Below are positions 30,721 to 42,132 of a DNA stretch of 64,000 bases, piece after piece. The notes beneath the pieces were generated by a model. The model did no database searches, was not told the DNA's origin, and was given only the letters and a program-made list of their open reading frames with translations. Numbering within the stretch: the stretch's first letter is position 1; each line of letters begins with the position of its first letter. The stretch comes from Adiantum capillus-veneris. Lineage: Eukaryota > Streptophyta > Polypodiopsida > Polypodiales > Pteridaceae. The translations under genes were made by a program, and so were the position numbers. The DNA lies in contig CM043971.1 of NCBI GenBank assembly GCA_014529385.2, positions 25,522,769-25,586,768 of the forward strand, read 5' to 3'.

Positions 30721-31784
30721 TGTAATAGAACTAATTTTTGAAGTTCTTAAAGTAAAAAAGAATGTAGTAGGCCATATCTTTCGTTTAACACGATTTGAAA
30801 GATTGTTGAATAGTCTATTAGATAGAGCTTATATGAATGAGTTTAAGATATTAAGAGAGAAAATATATTATCTTCTTTTTAAATAATACACTAAAGACAT
30901 ATTTGATAAAGATTAATGAATAACAGATAGTCTGTCTATGAACAGTATAATAAAAACGTAGTTAAAATTGAGATTTTTATTAATATCAATGTTTTATATT
31001 TATGTGTTTTAGCTTAAAATGCATGGGTAGGTTTAAAATAAGTTGAAAAACTAGTGGAGACCCAAAAATAAGGTTTTTATAAGTCGCAACCTAAAAATTT
31101 TGCTTTCAGCAAAAAAAGACTTTTTTTTTTGCAATTCTGTCCGCGAAGTCTTGTATACCAGACTAATTCCCGTCGTTTTGAGTACCTGGAAGTCTATATT
31201 TTGAGTTTGTTTGCCCAAGTTATGACAGAAATAATTTGCTAGTAGTAGCAAGATAATCTACAAGCAGCAACAGGTTAGCTTACAAACAAATATATACAGA
31301 TAATATCTCTTTTGTTGATCCAATCAAGAAGTGATTATGCTATTTTATGATGGTATAAAATGATGTTTTGAATTTGATTATCATGTTGATTTGGTTGCAC
31401 GAGTATGTTCTTTTGGCTATTTTGTAGACGATGTCGAAACCAATGTGTGAAATATGATATGTGCAAGGTGTCGTGATATTGGGATTGTGATTGAGTTGCG
31501 ATTCCCATTATGATCGTTGTTGCCATCAAGAGATTGAGATTGAGAGTGAGTGTGATTGAGATTGAGATTGAGATTGAGATTGTGCACAAGATTGAGATTG
31601 TGCACAAGATTGAGATTGTGATTGAGAGTGACATTGAGATAGCTCGGGGGTGGTCAAGAGGTTATAAAATGAGCTATGCTCTTCTTGTAACTATTATGCA
31701 TACAACTCCTTATTTCATCTATTCACTCTGTGTGCTCTGTACTTTTCATTATCAATGTATTTCGCTCTCTCGTGTCGCGTCACA
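30721..31784 (+). repeat. Gypsy-B array LTR a
   Basis: 1064 bp, TGTAATAGAACTAATTTTTG to GTCGCGTCACA. Contains GATTGAGATTGAGA short tandem repeats at 31535-31645. Confidence 0.9.
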
Positions 31785-33606
31785 AGTGGTATCAGACCAG
31801 CTTCGATTCTGCAACATCGATGAAAGAATACGAGAAACGATTGAAGAAAGAAGAAGATGAAAGTGGAGGTAAATGATCAAAGAAGAAGAAGCTAAAAAGA
31901 AACAATGACGATGATGAGGATGACGACACGGGAGAAGCGACAACCAAATCATTCTTAACAAAGGCTAAGCTTAAAGAGTTTGATTGCATAAGAAAGATAT
32001 GCAAAGATTTAGAAGCGTGGATTGAAGAACTAAAAGATTTGGATTATGCTTTCAATATAAAAAACAAGACCATCACACTTTCGAATGCTCGAGCAAGGGG
32101 ACTAATAAGACAATACGTACCAAGATGGCTCAATTGGAGACTTTTGGCGATGCGGATGATAAAGATTAGTCATCTATCTGTTCTTTGTAATGCTTTATGT
32201 CTTGCGTACATCATCTGAAAGCTTTTGTGATTAAATTTATGCTTAAAATCAAAAACCTGAAATTCAATTTCTTAATTGATTTGTGTAGTACAAATGACTT
32301 CTTGTCCTTTGAATTGATTGAGAAATTAAAAGACTTGTGGTCTTAACTACTGATATTAAAAGGTTCACAAAAGAACTAATTAAAAACCTGTCTTTTTCTT
32401 TGAATGGTCAGAATCATAGATAAATTTTTTATGTCATTAGACATATGTATGCATGAAGTAATATTCGCATTAATTAGATGACTAAAAATCATCTTTTGAT
32501 GGATTGTAGGTGACTTAGACAAGAGTATAAAACTTTTATAACTTTTACAAATGAGTTAAAAGATGAACTTGAGAAAAAGAATATTAAAAATGATTGTATG
32601 TAGAAAAGCTTCTAGATGAATTCAAGGATATTTTTCTTGATGACCCGCTATGTATGCCTCCTCCTAAATCACTAGACCATGGGATATGTCTATATCCACA
32701 ATCTGAATCGTACTCTTGAACTCCTTACAAATTCAACATAGATTAACTTAAGGAACTTAAACTCGAACTAAAGGACTTGTTAAAAAGAAGGGGTTAATCA
32801 GGCCTAATATATCTCCTTGGGACAGCCCTGTTCTTTTCTAGAGGAAGAAGGATAGGAGTTTTAGACTATGCATTGATGACATGGGTCTTAATAAACGAAC
32901 CTTTAAAAAGATATATCTCCTTCCGCACATTGATGAGCTGATGAGTGAACTTATCGGTGCACAAGTATTTTCAAAGTTTGACCTTCAATCTGGATACGAC
33001 GAGATCTGAATTAAGGAAGGAGACAGTTTTAAAACTTCATTTTAAACATTGAAAGGAAGAGTGACTGAAAATTATATTTTAGAAATTTCAAAACTTGAAA
33101 AACCTTTTGTGGTAACATGTGATGCAAGGGGGGAATAAACGGGATGTGTCTTATGTCAAGAGGGGAAAGTTGTGACATGTGAGTTTATGAAGTTGAGAAG
33201 ACATGAAGTAAATTATGAGTTTCTACTCTAGCATTATATCTCTTATCTAAATTCTCATGTGGGAGGAATGTTTGAGAGGAAATTTTGTTCACATAAGGGT
33301 AACTTGTATTATCATGATTGCTTATGTGTGTTTGTAAATTTCTCTTTGAAATATCAAATTTTGTGAGAATGCCAACAAAATTTATTTTTTTAGATAATCT
33401 TATTCAAAAAAAAAAGATATGAAGGCAGAACTAGAAATCAGTTTTATTGTAGAGATAGACAGCTTCGAAGTAGGATTCTTCTTGAAGTTTTCGTTAAGTG
33501 AGATGTATCATGTAAAAGATGTCTCTTAGATTGCATTTGATGTTTTGTATGTTGAAAATCCCTCTTTCCAACTCTGAGAAAAAAGTTAATTTTGATAAGG
33601 GGAGAA
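31785..33606 (+). pseudogene. Gypsy-B array internal region 1 (gag stub and broken pol)
   Basis: After the primer site a gag start (31821, KEYEKRLKKEEDES is recognisable in region 2) is broken by a TGA near 31875. FDCIRKICKDLEAWIEELK follows, then short RT pieces (32620-33050), an RNase H start (33060-33230) and a chromodomain-side remnant before the purine tract. The RT palm and integrase core are missing. Confidence 0.75.
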
Positions 33607-34659
33607 TGTAATAGAACTAATTTTTGAAGTTCGTAAAGTAAAAAAGAATGTAGTAGGCCATGTCTTTCGTTTAACACGATTTGAAAGATTGTTGAATATT
33701 CTATTAGATAGAGCTGATATGAATGAGTTTAAGATATTAAGAGAGAAAATATATTATATAATACACTAAAGACATATTTGATGAAGATTAATGAATAACA
33801 GATAGTCTGTCTATGAACATTATAATCAAAACGTAGTTAAAATTGAGATTTTTATTAATAGCAATGTTTTATATATATGCGTTTTAGCTTAAAATGCATG
33901 GGTAAGATTAAAATAAATTTGAAAAAGTAGTGGAGACCCAAAAATAGGGTTTTTATGAGTCACGATTTAAAAATTGCGTTTTCAGCTAAAGAAACACTTT
34001 TTTTTTTGTGCAATTCTGTCCTCGATGCCTTGTATATTACGTGACTTATTCTCGTCATTTTGAGTACCTGGAAGTCTATATTACGAGTTTGTTTGCCCAA
34101 GTTATGACAGAAACAATTTGCTAGCAGTAGCAGGATAATGAATAAGCAGCAACAAGTTAGCTTACAAACAGATATACACAGGTAATATCTCTTCTGTTGA
34201 TCAAATCAAGAAGTGATTATGCTATTTTATGATGGTATAAAATTATGTTTTGAATTTGATTCATGTTGATTTGGTTGTACGAGTATGTTCTAGCTTTTGG
34301 CTATTTTGTAGACGATGCCGAAACCAATGTGTGAAATATGATCTGTGCAAGGTATCATGATATTGGGATTGAGATCGTGTTGCGATTCCTATTATGATCG
34401 TTGTTGCCATTAAGAGATTGAGATTGAGAGTGAGAGTGTGATTGAGATTGATATTGTGCACAAGATTGAGATTGTGATTGAGAGTGAGAGTATGATTGAG
34501 AGTGAGATTGAGATAGCTCGGGGATGGTTGGGAGGTTATGAAACGAGCTATGCTCTTCTTGTAACTATTATGCATACAAAATCCTTATTTCATCTATTCA
34601 CTCTGTGTGCTATGTACTTTTCATTATCAATGTATTTCGCTCTCCCATGTCGCATCACA
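33607..34659 (+). repeat. Gypsy-B array LTR b (shared middle LTR)
   Basis: 1053 bp, same family, preceded by the AAGGGGAGAA purine tract and followed by a primer site, so it serves as 3' LTR of unit 1 and 5' LTR of unit 2. Confidence 0.9.
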
Positions 34660-36739
34660 AGTGGTATCAGAGCAGTTTTGATTCTGCAACATCGATGAAA
34701 GAATACGAGAAACGATTGAAGAAAGAAGAAGATGAAAGTGGAGGTAAACGATTAAAGAAGAAGAAGCGAAAAAGAAACGATGACGATGATGAGGATGACG
34801 ATACGGGAGAAGCGACAACCAAATCAGTCTTAACAAAGGCTAAGCTTAAAGAGTTTGATGGCATAAGAAAGATATACAAAGATTTAGAAGCGTGGATTGA
34901 AGAACTCAAAGATTTGGATTATGATTTCAATATCAAGAACAAGAGCACCAGACTTTCAAATGCTCAAGCAAGGTGATCGATAAGACAATACGTATCAAGA
35001 TGGCTAAATTGGAGACTTTTGGCGATGCGGATGATAAAGGTTAGTTATCTATCCCTTCTTTGTGATGCTTTACGTCTTGCGTACATCATTTGAAAGCTTT
35101 TGTGATTAAATTTATGCTTAAAATCAAAAACCTGAAATTGAATTTCTTAATTGATTCGTGTAGTACATATGACTTCTTGTCCTTTGAATTGATTGAGAAA
35201 TTAAATTGAGAAATTAAAAGACTTGTGGTCTTAACTACTGATATTAAAAGGTCACAAAAGAACTAATTAAAAATTTGTCTTTTTCTTTGAATGGTCAGAA
35301 TCATATAGAAAAATTTTATGTCATTAGACATAGGTATGCATGAAGTAATTATTCGCATTAATTAGATGACTAAAAATCATCTTTTGATGGATTGTAGGTG
35401 ACTTAGACAAGAGTATGAGACTTTTATAACTTTTACAAATGAGTTAAAAGATGAACTTGAGAAAAAGAACATTAAAAATGATTGTATGTAGAAAAGCTTC
35501 TAGATGAATTCAAGGATATTTTTCTTGATGACCCGCTATGTATGCCTCCTCCTAAATCACTAGACCATGGGATATGTCTATATCCACAATCTGAATCGTA
35601 CTCTTGAACTCCTTACATATTCAAAATAGATTAACTTAAGGAACTTAAACTCGAACTAAAGGACTTGTTAAAAAGAAGGGGTTAATCAGGCCTAATATAT
35701 CTCCTTGGGACAGCCCTGTTCTTTTCTAGAGGAAGAAGGATGGGACTTTTAGACTATGCTGACGACATGGGTCTTAATATACGAACCTTTAAATATAAAT
35801 ATCTCCTTCCACACATCGATGAGCTGATGAGTCAACTTATTGGTGCACAAGTATTTTCAAAGTTTGACCTTTGATCTGCATACGACTAGATCAGAATTAA
35901 GGAAGGAGATTGTTTTAAAACTTCATTTGAAACATTAAAAGAAAGGGTGACTGAAAATTACATTTTAGAAATTTCAAAACTTGGTCCAACCACCATATTA
36001 GAGATTTTGAGACTTTAGAGCCAATTTGGGAATCATCAATGTCTTGAAGATTTTTCCATATGGACAAATCTCAAACTATTTTTTAAGACCAAAGACTTCC
36101 ACAAGGTAGTACTTAAAAAGGTCTTTCAAGCCATTCTCTCAAAAATTTGGCTCAGATTTGGCCATACGGTCAAATCTTAAGCCCATTTTGAAAGTGGGAA
36201 TTGGGAGATTCCCAAACTCACTAATATGGTGGAAAACCTTTTGTGGTAACATGTGATACAAGGGGGGAACAAACGGGATGTGTCTTATGTCAAGAGGGGA
36301 GAGTTGTTGCATGTGAATTTATGAAGTTGAGAAGACATGAAGTAAATAATGAGTTTCTACTCTAGCATTATATCTCCTATCTAAATTCTCATGTGGGAGG
36401 GATGTTTGAGAGGAAATTTTGTTCACATAAGGGTAACTTGTATTATCATGATTGCTTATGTGTGTTTGTAAATTTCTCTTGGAAATATCAAATTTTGTGA
36501 GAATTCCAACAAAATAGATTTTTTAAGATAATCTTATTCTTAAAAAAAGATATGAAGGAAGAACTAGAAATCAGTTTGATTGTAGAGATAGACAGCTTCG
36601 AAGTAGGATTCTTCTTGAAGTTTTCGTTAAGTGAGATGTATCATGTAAAAGATGTCTCTTAGATTGCATTTGATGTTTTGTATGTTGAAAATCCCTCTTT
36701 CCAACTCCGAGGACAGAGTTAATTTTGATAAGGGAAGAA
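34660..36739 (+). pseudogene. Gypsy-B array internal region 2 (gag stub, broken pol, small insertion)
   Basis: The gag stub is open from 34695 to 34976 (93 codons) with basic KRLKKKKRKR, an acidic run, and FDGIRKIYKDLEAWIEELKD. The pol remnants follow as in region 1. A 243-bp inverted-repeat insertion (35990-36232) interrupts the RNase H start. Confidence 0.78.
35985..36232. mobile_element. Small MITE-like insertion
   Basis: CCACCATATTAG (35990-36001) and its exact inverse CTAATATGGTGG (36221-36232) bound a segment absent from gypsy-B1 and from array region 1, where the site reads CTTG[A/G]AAAACC. Inner arms also partly mirror each other (TTTGGGAATC versus GATTCCCAAA). A TGG duplication is possible, but alignment at the left edge is ambiguous, so the superfamily is not assigned. 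Confidence 0.75.
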
Positions 36740-37786
36740 TGTAATAGAACTATTTTTTGAAGTTCTTAAAGTAAAAAAGAATGTAGTAGGCCATATCTTT
36801 CGTTTAGCACATTTAAAAGTTTGTTGAATAGTCTATTAGATAGAGCTTATATGAGTGAGTTTAAGATATTAAGAGAGAAAATATATTATTTTCTTTTTAA
36901 ATAACACACTAAAGACATATTTGATAAAGATCAATGAAATTTAACAGATAGTCTGTCTATGAACTGTATAATAAAAACGTAGTTAAAATTGAGATTTTTA
37001 TTAATATCAATGTTTTATATTTATGTGTTTTAGCTTAAAATGCATGGGTAGGCTTAAAATAAGTCAAAAAAGTAGTGGAGACCCAAAAATAGGGTTTTTT
37101 TGAGTCGCGACCTAAAAATTACGTTTTCAGCCAAAGAAAGACCTTTTTTTTTTGCAAATCTGTCCGTGATGCCTTGTATACCAGATTTATTCCCGTCGTT
37201 TTGAGTACCTGGAAGTCTATATTCTGAGTGTTTTTGCCCAAGTTATGACAGAAACAATTTGCTAGCAGTAACATGATAATCTACAAGCAGCAACATGTTA
37301 GCTTACAAACAGATATACACATGTAGTATCTCTTTTGTTGATCCAATCAAGAAGTGATTATACTCTTTTATGATTGTATAAAATGGTGTTTTGAATTTGA
37401 TTATCATGTTGATTTGGTTGCACGAGTATGTTCTTTTGGTTATTTTGTAGACGATGCCGAAACTAATGTGTGAAACATGATCTGTGCAAGGTGTCATGAT
37501 ATTGGGATTGTGATCGCGTTGCGATTCCGATTATGATCGTTGTTGCCATCAAGAGATTGAGATTGAGAGTCAGAGTGTGATTGAGACTGAGATTGTGCAG
37601 AAGATTGAGATTGTGATTGAGAGTGAGAGTGAGATTGAGATAGCTCGGGGGTGGTCGGGAGGTTATGAAACGAGCTATGTTCTTCTTGTAAATATTCTGC
37701 ATACAAACTCCTTATTTCATCTATTCACTCTGTGTGCTTTGTACTTTTCATTATCAATGTATTTCGCTCTCCCATGTCGCGTCACA
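36740..37786 (+). repeat. Gypsy-B array LTR c
   Basis: 1047 bp, TGTAATAGAACTATTT to GTCGCGTCACA, followed by AGGAG (37787-37791), the partner of 30716-30720. Confidence 0.9.
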
Positions 37787-38011
37787 AGGAGTTTGTATAG
37801 GACCACAAACATCACTACGCACAAGTTGCAATCTGCATGTAGCATGAGCTGACCCATCCTTTGGAATCTTAGAATGCTGAATTTTACCCAAAATACAGCC
37901 TTCACAAACATGTTTGACAGGTGCTTTAAGAGGCAACAAAGAAGCAACCATATTAGATTTCTGCAAACGCAACAAATTGACAAAATTCAAATGCCCAAAA
38001 CGTGCATGCAA
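37787..38011 (-). pseudogene. Copia-H GAG-pre-integrase / integrase zinc region
   Basis: - strand encodes HARFGHLNFVNLLRLQKSNM, then HVCEGCILGKIQHSKIP and RSDVCGPIQTP. These are the HHCC zinc module and start of the copia integrase. It breaks off at 38012 into CACTA-2 sequence. Confidence 0.88.
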
Positions 38012-38622
38012 CTCTCTCTAAATGGCATCGACGATGTAATTATTTCTCTCAACATCGAGGTTTTTCCAAGTCTCCACCACAGAGTGACCAAACTAAATCG
38101 TACACAGCTGTCGAATCCTTTGTCACATTTCCTTTTCGACCCTATCTGCCACAACAGCCCCATCCCTACTCCTGTACACATTGCTAGGATCATACTCGTG
38201 TGATCCCCAAGGTGTACGTGGTGTACACATCGGTGAACTATCAACTGAAGAGAGTGGTGGATGCTCTCTCGATGGTGTGGATGCATCGATAGAACCGCTA
38301 CCACAACAACCACCACCTCCGAACAACGGCTACATCGTCATGAGGATGAACCACCCGTCGATGTAGAGGGCACACGAGTCCTAGGCGTAGGGGGCACACT
38401 AGACTGAGGTGTGAGGCCGCTCGGTGTGGGGACCACACTAGTGTCAGGCGTAGGGTTGGCCGTAGTAGGTCTAGAGGTACTTGCACCCCAAAGGTGTTGT
38501 GCCATCGTGATCTGCTTTGGTGTGAACTGAGAGAAAAACGAGCCCATCTGCTCGGGTGACATGCCGGCCGGAGTGACTGGAAAACTAAAACTAGGAGAGT
38601 ATGGCTCATCGTCCTCGGCCAT
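38012..38622 (-). pseudogene. CACTA-2 TNPA-like ORF, truncated
   Basis: Starts MAEDDEPYSPSFSFPVTPAG, is Pro/Thr/Ser-rich (PTPRTRVPSTSTG), then broken. It resumes with a segment alignable to the CACTA-1 protein around RMRGLCSQLFRHY. At 38012 it ends abruptly in copia sequence. Confidence 0.65.
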
Positions 38623-38628
38623 GGCTAA

Positions 38629-39117
38629 TCATTCCTGTTCGTACCTCTCTAGCCACTTTTGCATGATGTCTGAGTTGAGAAGGAAAAATCTCATTACCTT
38701 TTCTTGCATTGTGATGTCCATCTTCCTAACGATGCCTTGTCCCTGCGGCTCGTCCCCTGTCACCTTGACATTTACCTCAGTAGTCCACATTCGGGGCATC
38801 TCTGGATCAATTGAGACCAAAAATTCACTGATGAGGACAAGAGACTCTTGTACAAGCCATCCTTCTGCCATGCTACCCTCGAGGCGAGCCCTTTGATGAA
38901 CAAACCCCTTTAAAGTCTTCATAAATCTCTCCAAGAAGAACATCCACCTTCTATGGACCACCCCAACAACTGAAACTTCATCGACCACATGCACAAGTAC
39001 ATGCATTTGGATGGTAAGAATGTTTGTTGGAAAGTACTTCTCCACCATGCACACTGCTTCAATAGTATTTAAGCATGCTGCATCGATGTTGTCTTCTCTT
39101 ATCTCTTTTGAACTGAT
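38629..39117 (-). pseudogene. CACTA-2 TNP2, DUF4218-like part
   Basis: - strand encodes EKYFPTNILTIQMHVLVHVV, RRWMFFLERFMKTLKGFVHQ and RLEGSMAEGWLVQES, the order seen in the DUF4218 domain downstream of Transposase_21. The following acidic stretch may be the start of the C-terminal region. Confidence 0.82.
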
Positions 39118-39806
39118 CTAGCGTACCAACTCGCTAATTTTGTAGATTCTTCTTCTAATGTCATTTGTCAAACAACCCTTTATGGAAATTGATAAGATGA
39201 ACTGTAAAAATTTGTGCCAATCGTGGGACTTAAGACCACTGAGATTGTCATCTTTCGTAAAAGACGTTTTCAAACATTGCATGCACACTGTGGGAGTCTT
39301 GAATGAAGATATAGTCTTCTTCACTTGTTGCTCTTCTGCACGACTTAGAATCCATGGACCTTTTGGTATAGACCACTTTCCATTGGGTTTAAGTCGAGGC
39401 CACATCTCTGACATTCAACCCACAGCCTACAGTCATCTCTTTGGGCCTTGCTCTCCCTTTTTCCAGCGATGGTCTTCCAAATGATATCCCCCACATTCTT
39501 GAAGATGTGCATTGGGTCGAGCAAATGATTAATCAGCAGGTCACTCCAGTATGAAAGATCATGGAAAATAGAAAGTCCTTTCATTCCAGGTGGCATCCAA
39601 TCTCCCCTCTCTAGCCACATGTTTTTCCAATTGCTCGCTTTTAGTGGATACATGTCATGTTTGCATATGTTTGGTCCACGTAGCTCATGTCCCTCAGGAA
39701 AAAATCTACCATGCTCCCCATAATTTGTCTTTCTCAAATGCTCAGAGCGACAGAAGCCAAGTCCAGGACCACATTTTGGGCATGCATGATTGCCCGAGTA
39801 ACTCAA
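39118..39806 (-). pseudogene. CACTA-2 TNP2, Transposase_21 C-terminal half
   Basis: - strand, two overlapping frames (39806-39345, 39414-39118). Motifs: CPKCGPGLGFCRS, KNMWLERGDWMPPGMKGLSI, LDPMHIFKNVGDIIWKTI, then LSGLKSHDWHKFLQF. The MHI/KNV and LKSHDWH motifs are typical of TNP2 proteins, which bring the DDE-type catalytic activity. A frameshift lies near 39410. Confidence 0.85.
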
Positions 39807-39925
39807 GCCTGAAACATCACATATTAAGATTTAAAAGCGTTGACATAGCCATGAATCACATGCATGTGAGGGTTTTATAGACACTTACCTGAGCACTCAC
39901 CAAAGCCTGGCCAATCGTGCATGGT

Positions 39926-40651
39926 CTACATGAGAATGCCTTGCACATGAACATTCCGTCTTCCGATTGGTTGGGACATATCAACCACATCGATTCCTGT
40001 CCACAAGATTTGGAGCTCTTCTATAAGTGGTGCAAGATAGACGTCCATGTTCTTTGCTTTGTACTTTCCTAGGATGATCAATGAAAAAAATAGATGGCCC
40101 TTCTTGATAGCAAGCCATGGTGGAAGATTATAATTAACCAGACAAATAGGCCATGTGCTCCATGAAGAACTCCGTAATCCAAACGGGTTTACTCTGTCCA
40201 TTGCCTGACCAAAGAAGATACATCGAGTCTCGTTCTTAAATGTAGGCCAACTTTCCTCTATGTGCTTCCATGCACGAGAGCCAGCAGGTACCCGCATAAC
40301 ATCATCTGTCGATCTAGTATTTGAGTGCCATGTCATCAAAATGGCTATGGACTTGCACCTGAACATGCTCTTTATTCTTGGAATGATAGGGAAGTGTCGA
40401 AAGACCTTTGCAGGAATAAATTTTCCTTGTGTGTCCTCCCTGTACCTGTTTGATCTACAATTGGGACACTGTTCCAGGTTTGCATACTCATTGTGAAAAA
40501 GTATACAATCATTAGAACATGCATGTATTTTTTGATAATCCAAGACCAAATTAGTAAGAAGCTTTTTAGCGGTTGGACGGGTAGGGGGCATGTGATTCCC
40601 TTGTGGCAAGATTTGCTCATTCAACAATCTGACGTTAAATGAACCAATCAA
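39926..40651 (-). pseudogene. CACTA-2 TNP2, Transposase_21 N-terminal half
   Basis: - strand. RLLNEQILPQGNHMPPT, then a zinc-ribbon-like NDCILFHNEYANLEQCPNCR, FPIIPRIKSMFRCKS and GQAMDRVNPFGLRSSS, GKYKAKNMDVYLAPLIEEL. 39807-39925 is probably an intron. This aligns with CACTA-1 2921-2585. Confidence 0.87.
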
Positions 40652-40693
40652 CCCTTTGTAATTTTCACTTTACCATGATTAGGATAAATATGT

Positions 40694-41236
40694 TTACCTG
40701 AAAAGCTCTGTGACTGAGGCGTCAAACCAACTGTAGACAGACTGTAAATGAAGCATTGCTAATGCGGTATGGAGAACTGAGATTTTTGCACCAGTGTAGA
40801 GCTGCATGCGTGCAAGACTTTGCATCATCTTTCCCTCCTCATCATTGTTATCAGGCCATCGATATGAACGAGGTGGCTGAGTTTGGTCCACAATACTGCG
40901 TTCAATGTTGTCTCCTTCTATGTTGGAATCCATGTCAAAGAACGCGTCCAACATCTGCTCCGTCTCTGCTTCTTGAAATCCCGCTTCAGGTATTAGTTGG
41001 GAGGACTCAGTCGATAGCTGCTCATTTGAAAATCGTCTTCTCTGGGATGAAGTTGGAGCAATATCTACTTGTGGACTATGACTTTCAATCTCTAGACCAT
41101 GAGACCGATAACGCAGGTCTTGTACTTGCTCTATCAAAAAGAGATCGTGATTGCGTATGTGCTGGTTGCAGATTCTTCGTTTTCGAAAGATCTGATGCTT
41201 GCAATGCGTACAAGGACACGCCATCCTATCATCCAT
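40694..41236 (-). pseudogene. CACTA-2 TNP2, first exon
   Basis: Starts MDDRMACPCTHCKHQIFRKR, a CxxC-containing start of TNP2 proteins, and ends SVYSWFDASVTELFR, parallel to KFGWSDTSVKALFR in CACTA-1. A likely intron separates it from 40651. Confidence 0.83.
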
Positions 41237-41289
41237 AATTTATCTACAAACGATACAACAAATAATTAAAACACTCTAGTTGTTATAAC

Positions 41290-42132
41290 TACACACTACT
41301 AAGTACATGACAAGCTTTAACAACCTCACATTCTCTAGCCAGGCCCGATCCTCGCACACCTCGTTCTAGAGGTGCACGGAGATTAGGACCACAGGGTAAT
41401 AATCTCATTTTTATTGGTCAATGACTATATATTAAAGTTCTTGAAGTCTGTGTACACTTTTGAAGTCTGATTGCATTTTTTCAACTATTTTTTGCTAGCT
41501 CTAACAACCTCACATTCTCTAACCAGGCCCGATCCACGCACACCTCGGTCTAGAGGTGCACGAAGATTAGGACCACAGGGTAATAATCTCGTCTTTATTG
41601 GTCAATGACTATATATTAAGGTTCTTGAAGTTTGCGTACACTTTTGAAGTCCGATTGCGTTTTTTCTACTATTAATTTGACGCTAGCTCTAACCTAACCT
41701 ATAATCTAACCTAACCTAGAACATAACCCTAACCTAACTTAACATAACCTAACCTAACGTATAATTGTTATGCTTAACCTATAATCTAACCTAACCTAAA
41801 ACTTATACCTAACCTAACTTAATGTAACCTAACTTATAATATCTACCTAACCGAAGTCCGTTTGCATTTTTAGAAGTACACGAGTCATCTTTGAAGTCCG
41901 ATTACATTTTTTATACTATTAATTTGACACTAGCTCTAACCTAACATATAATCGTTATGCCTAACCTATAATCTAACCTAGCATAAAACGTATACCTAAC
42001 CTAACTTAATGTAACCTAACTTATAATATCTACCTAGCTAACCTATAACCTAACCTAACCGAAGTCAGTTTGCATTTTTAGAAGTACACGAGTCATCTTC
42101 AAAGTCTGATTGCGTTTTTCCTACTATTAATT
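41290..42132 (-). repeat. CACTA-2 5' repeat region
   Basis: Two tandem copies of the conserved leader segment (CCTCACATTCTCTA...TTTATTGGTCAATGACTATATA) start near 41326 and 41510, about 184 bp apart. They are followed by CCTAACCTATAATCTAACC repeats (41690-42060) and four copies of a GAAGTCYGATTGCRTTTTT sentence. No gene. Counterpart of 3605-4745 in CACTA-1. Confidence 0.8.

Larger units (their letters stand above)
30721..37786 (+). mobile_element. Gypsy-B tandem array: three LTRs, two internal regions
   Basis: LTRs at 30721-31784, 33607-34659 and 36740-37786 (TGTAATAGAACTA...CGYRTCACA) enclose internal regions 31785-33606 and 34660-36739. One 5-bp duplication, AGGAG (30716-30720 and 37787-37791), flanks the whole array. 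Primer sites TGGTATCAGACC (31787) and TGGTATCAGAGC (34662) follow the first and second LTR; purine tracts precede the second and third. Both interiors carry the same gag stub and the same pol deletions as gypsy-B1. Confidence 0.92.
18658..38011 (-). mobile_element. Copia-H: Ty1/copia element split by three later insertions
   Basis: Pieces of one copia polyprotein read in order on the - strand: 38011-37792 (GAG-pre-integrase), 30715-30327 (integrase core), 25029-24930 and 21028-20877 (integrase C-terminal), and 20870-18990 (RT/RNase H), then a 3' LTR start at 18912. Each gap is another element with a matching target duplication (AGGAG, ACCTA/ATCTA, CTAAA). The 5' part (gag, 5' LTR) is missing: at 38012 the sequence switches to CACTA-2. 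Confidence 0.85.
38012..42132 (-). mobile_element. CACTA-2: truncated CACTA (En/Spm) transposon relic
   Basis: The - strand carries a TNP2 transposase (41236 to 38629) and a start of the TNPA-like ORF (38622 to 38012), related to CACTA-1 but retaining the transposase middle that CACTA-1 lost. No terminal inverted repeat or subterminal repeats were found. The left side is cut at 38012 (copia-H) and the right side abuts a truncated gypsy-C LTR near 42133. Confidence 0.82.

Noticed and set aside
41690-42060. CCTAACCTAACC-like sequence as an internal telomere repeat
   Set aside because: Units are irregular CCTAACCTATAATCTAACC rather than CCCTAAA arrays, and the equivalent region of CACTA-1 has a different drifted repeat, so it is a transposon 5' repeat.
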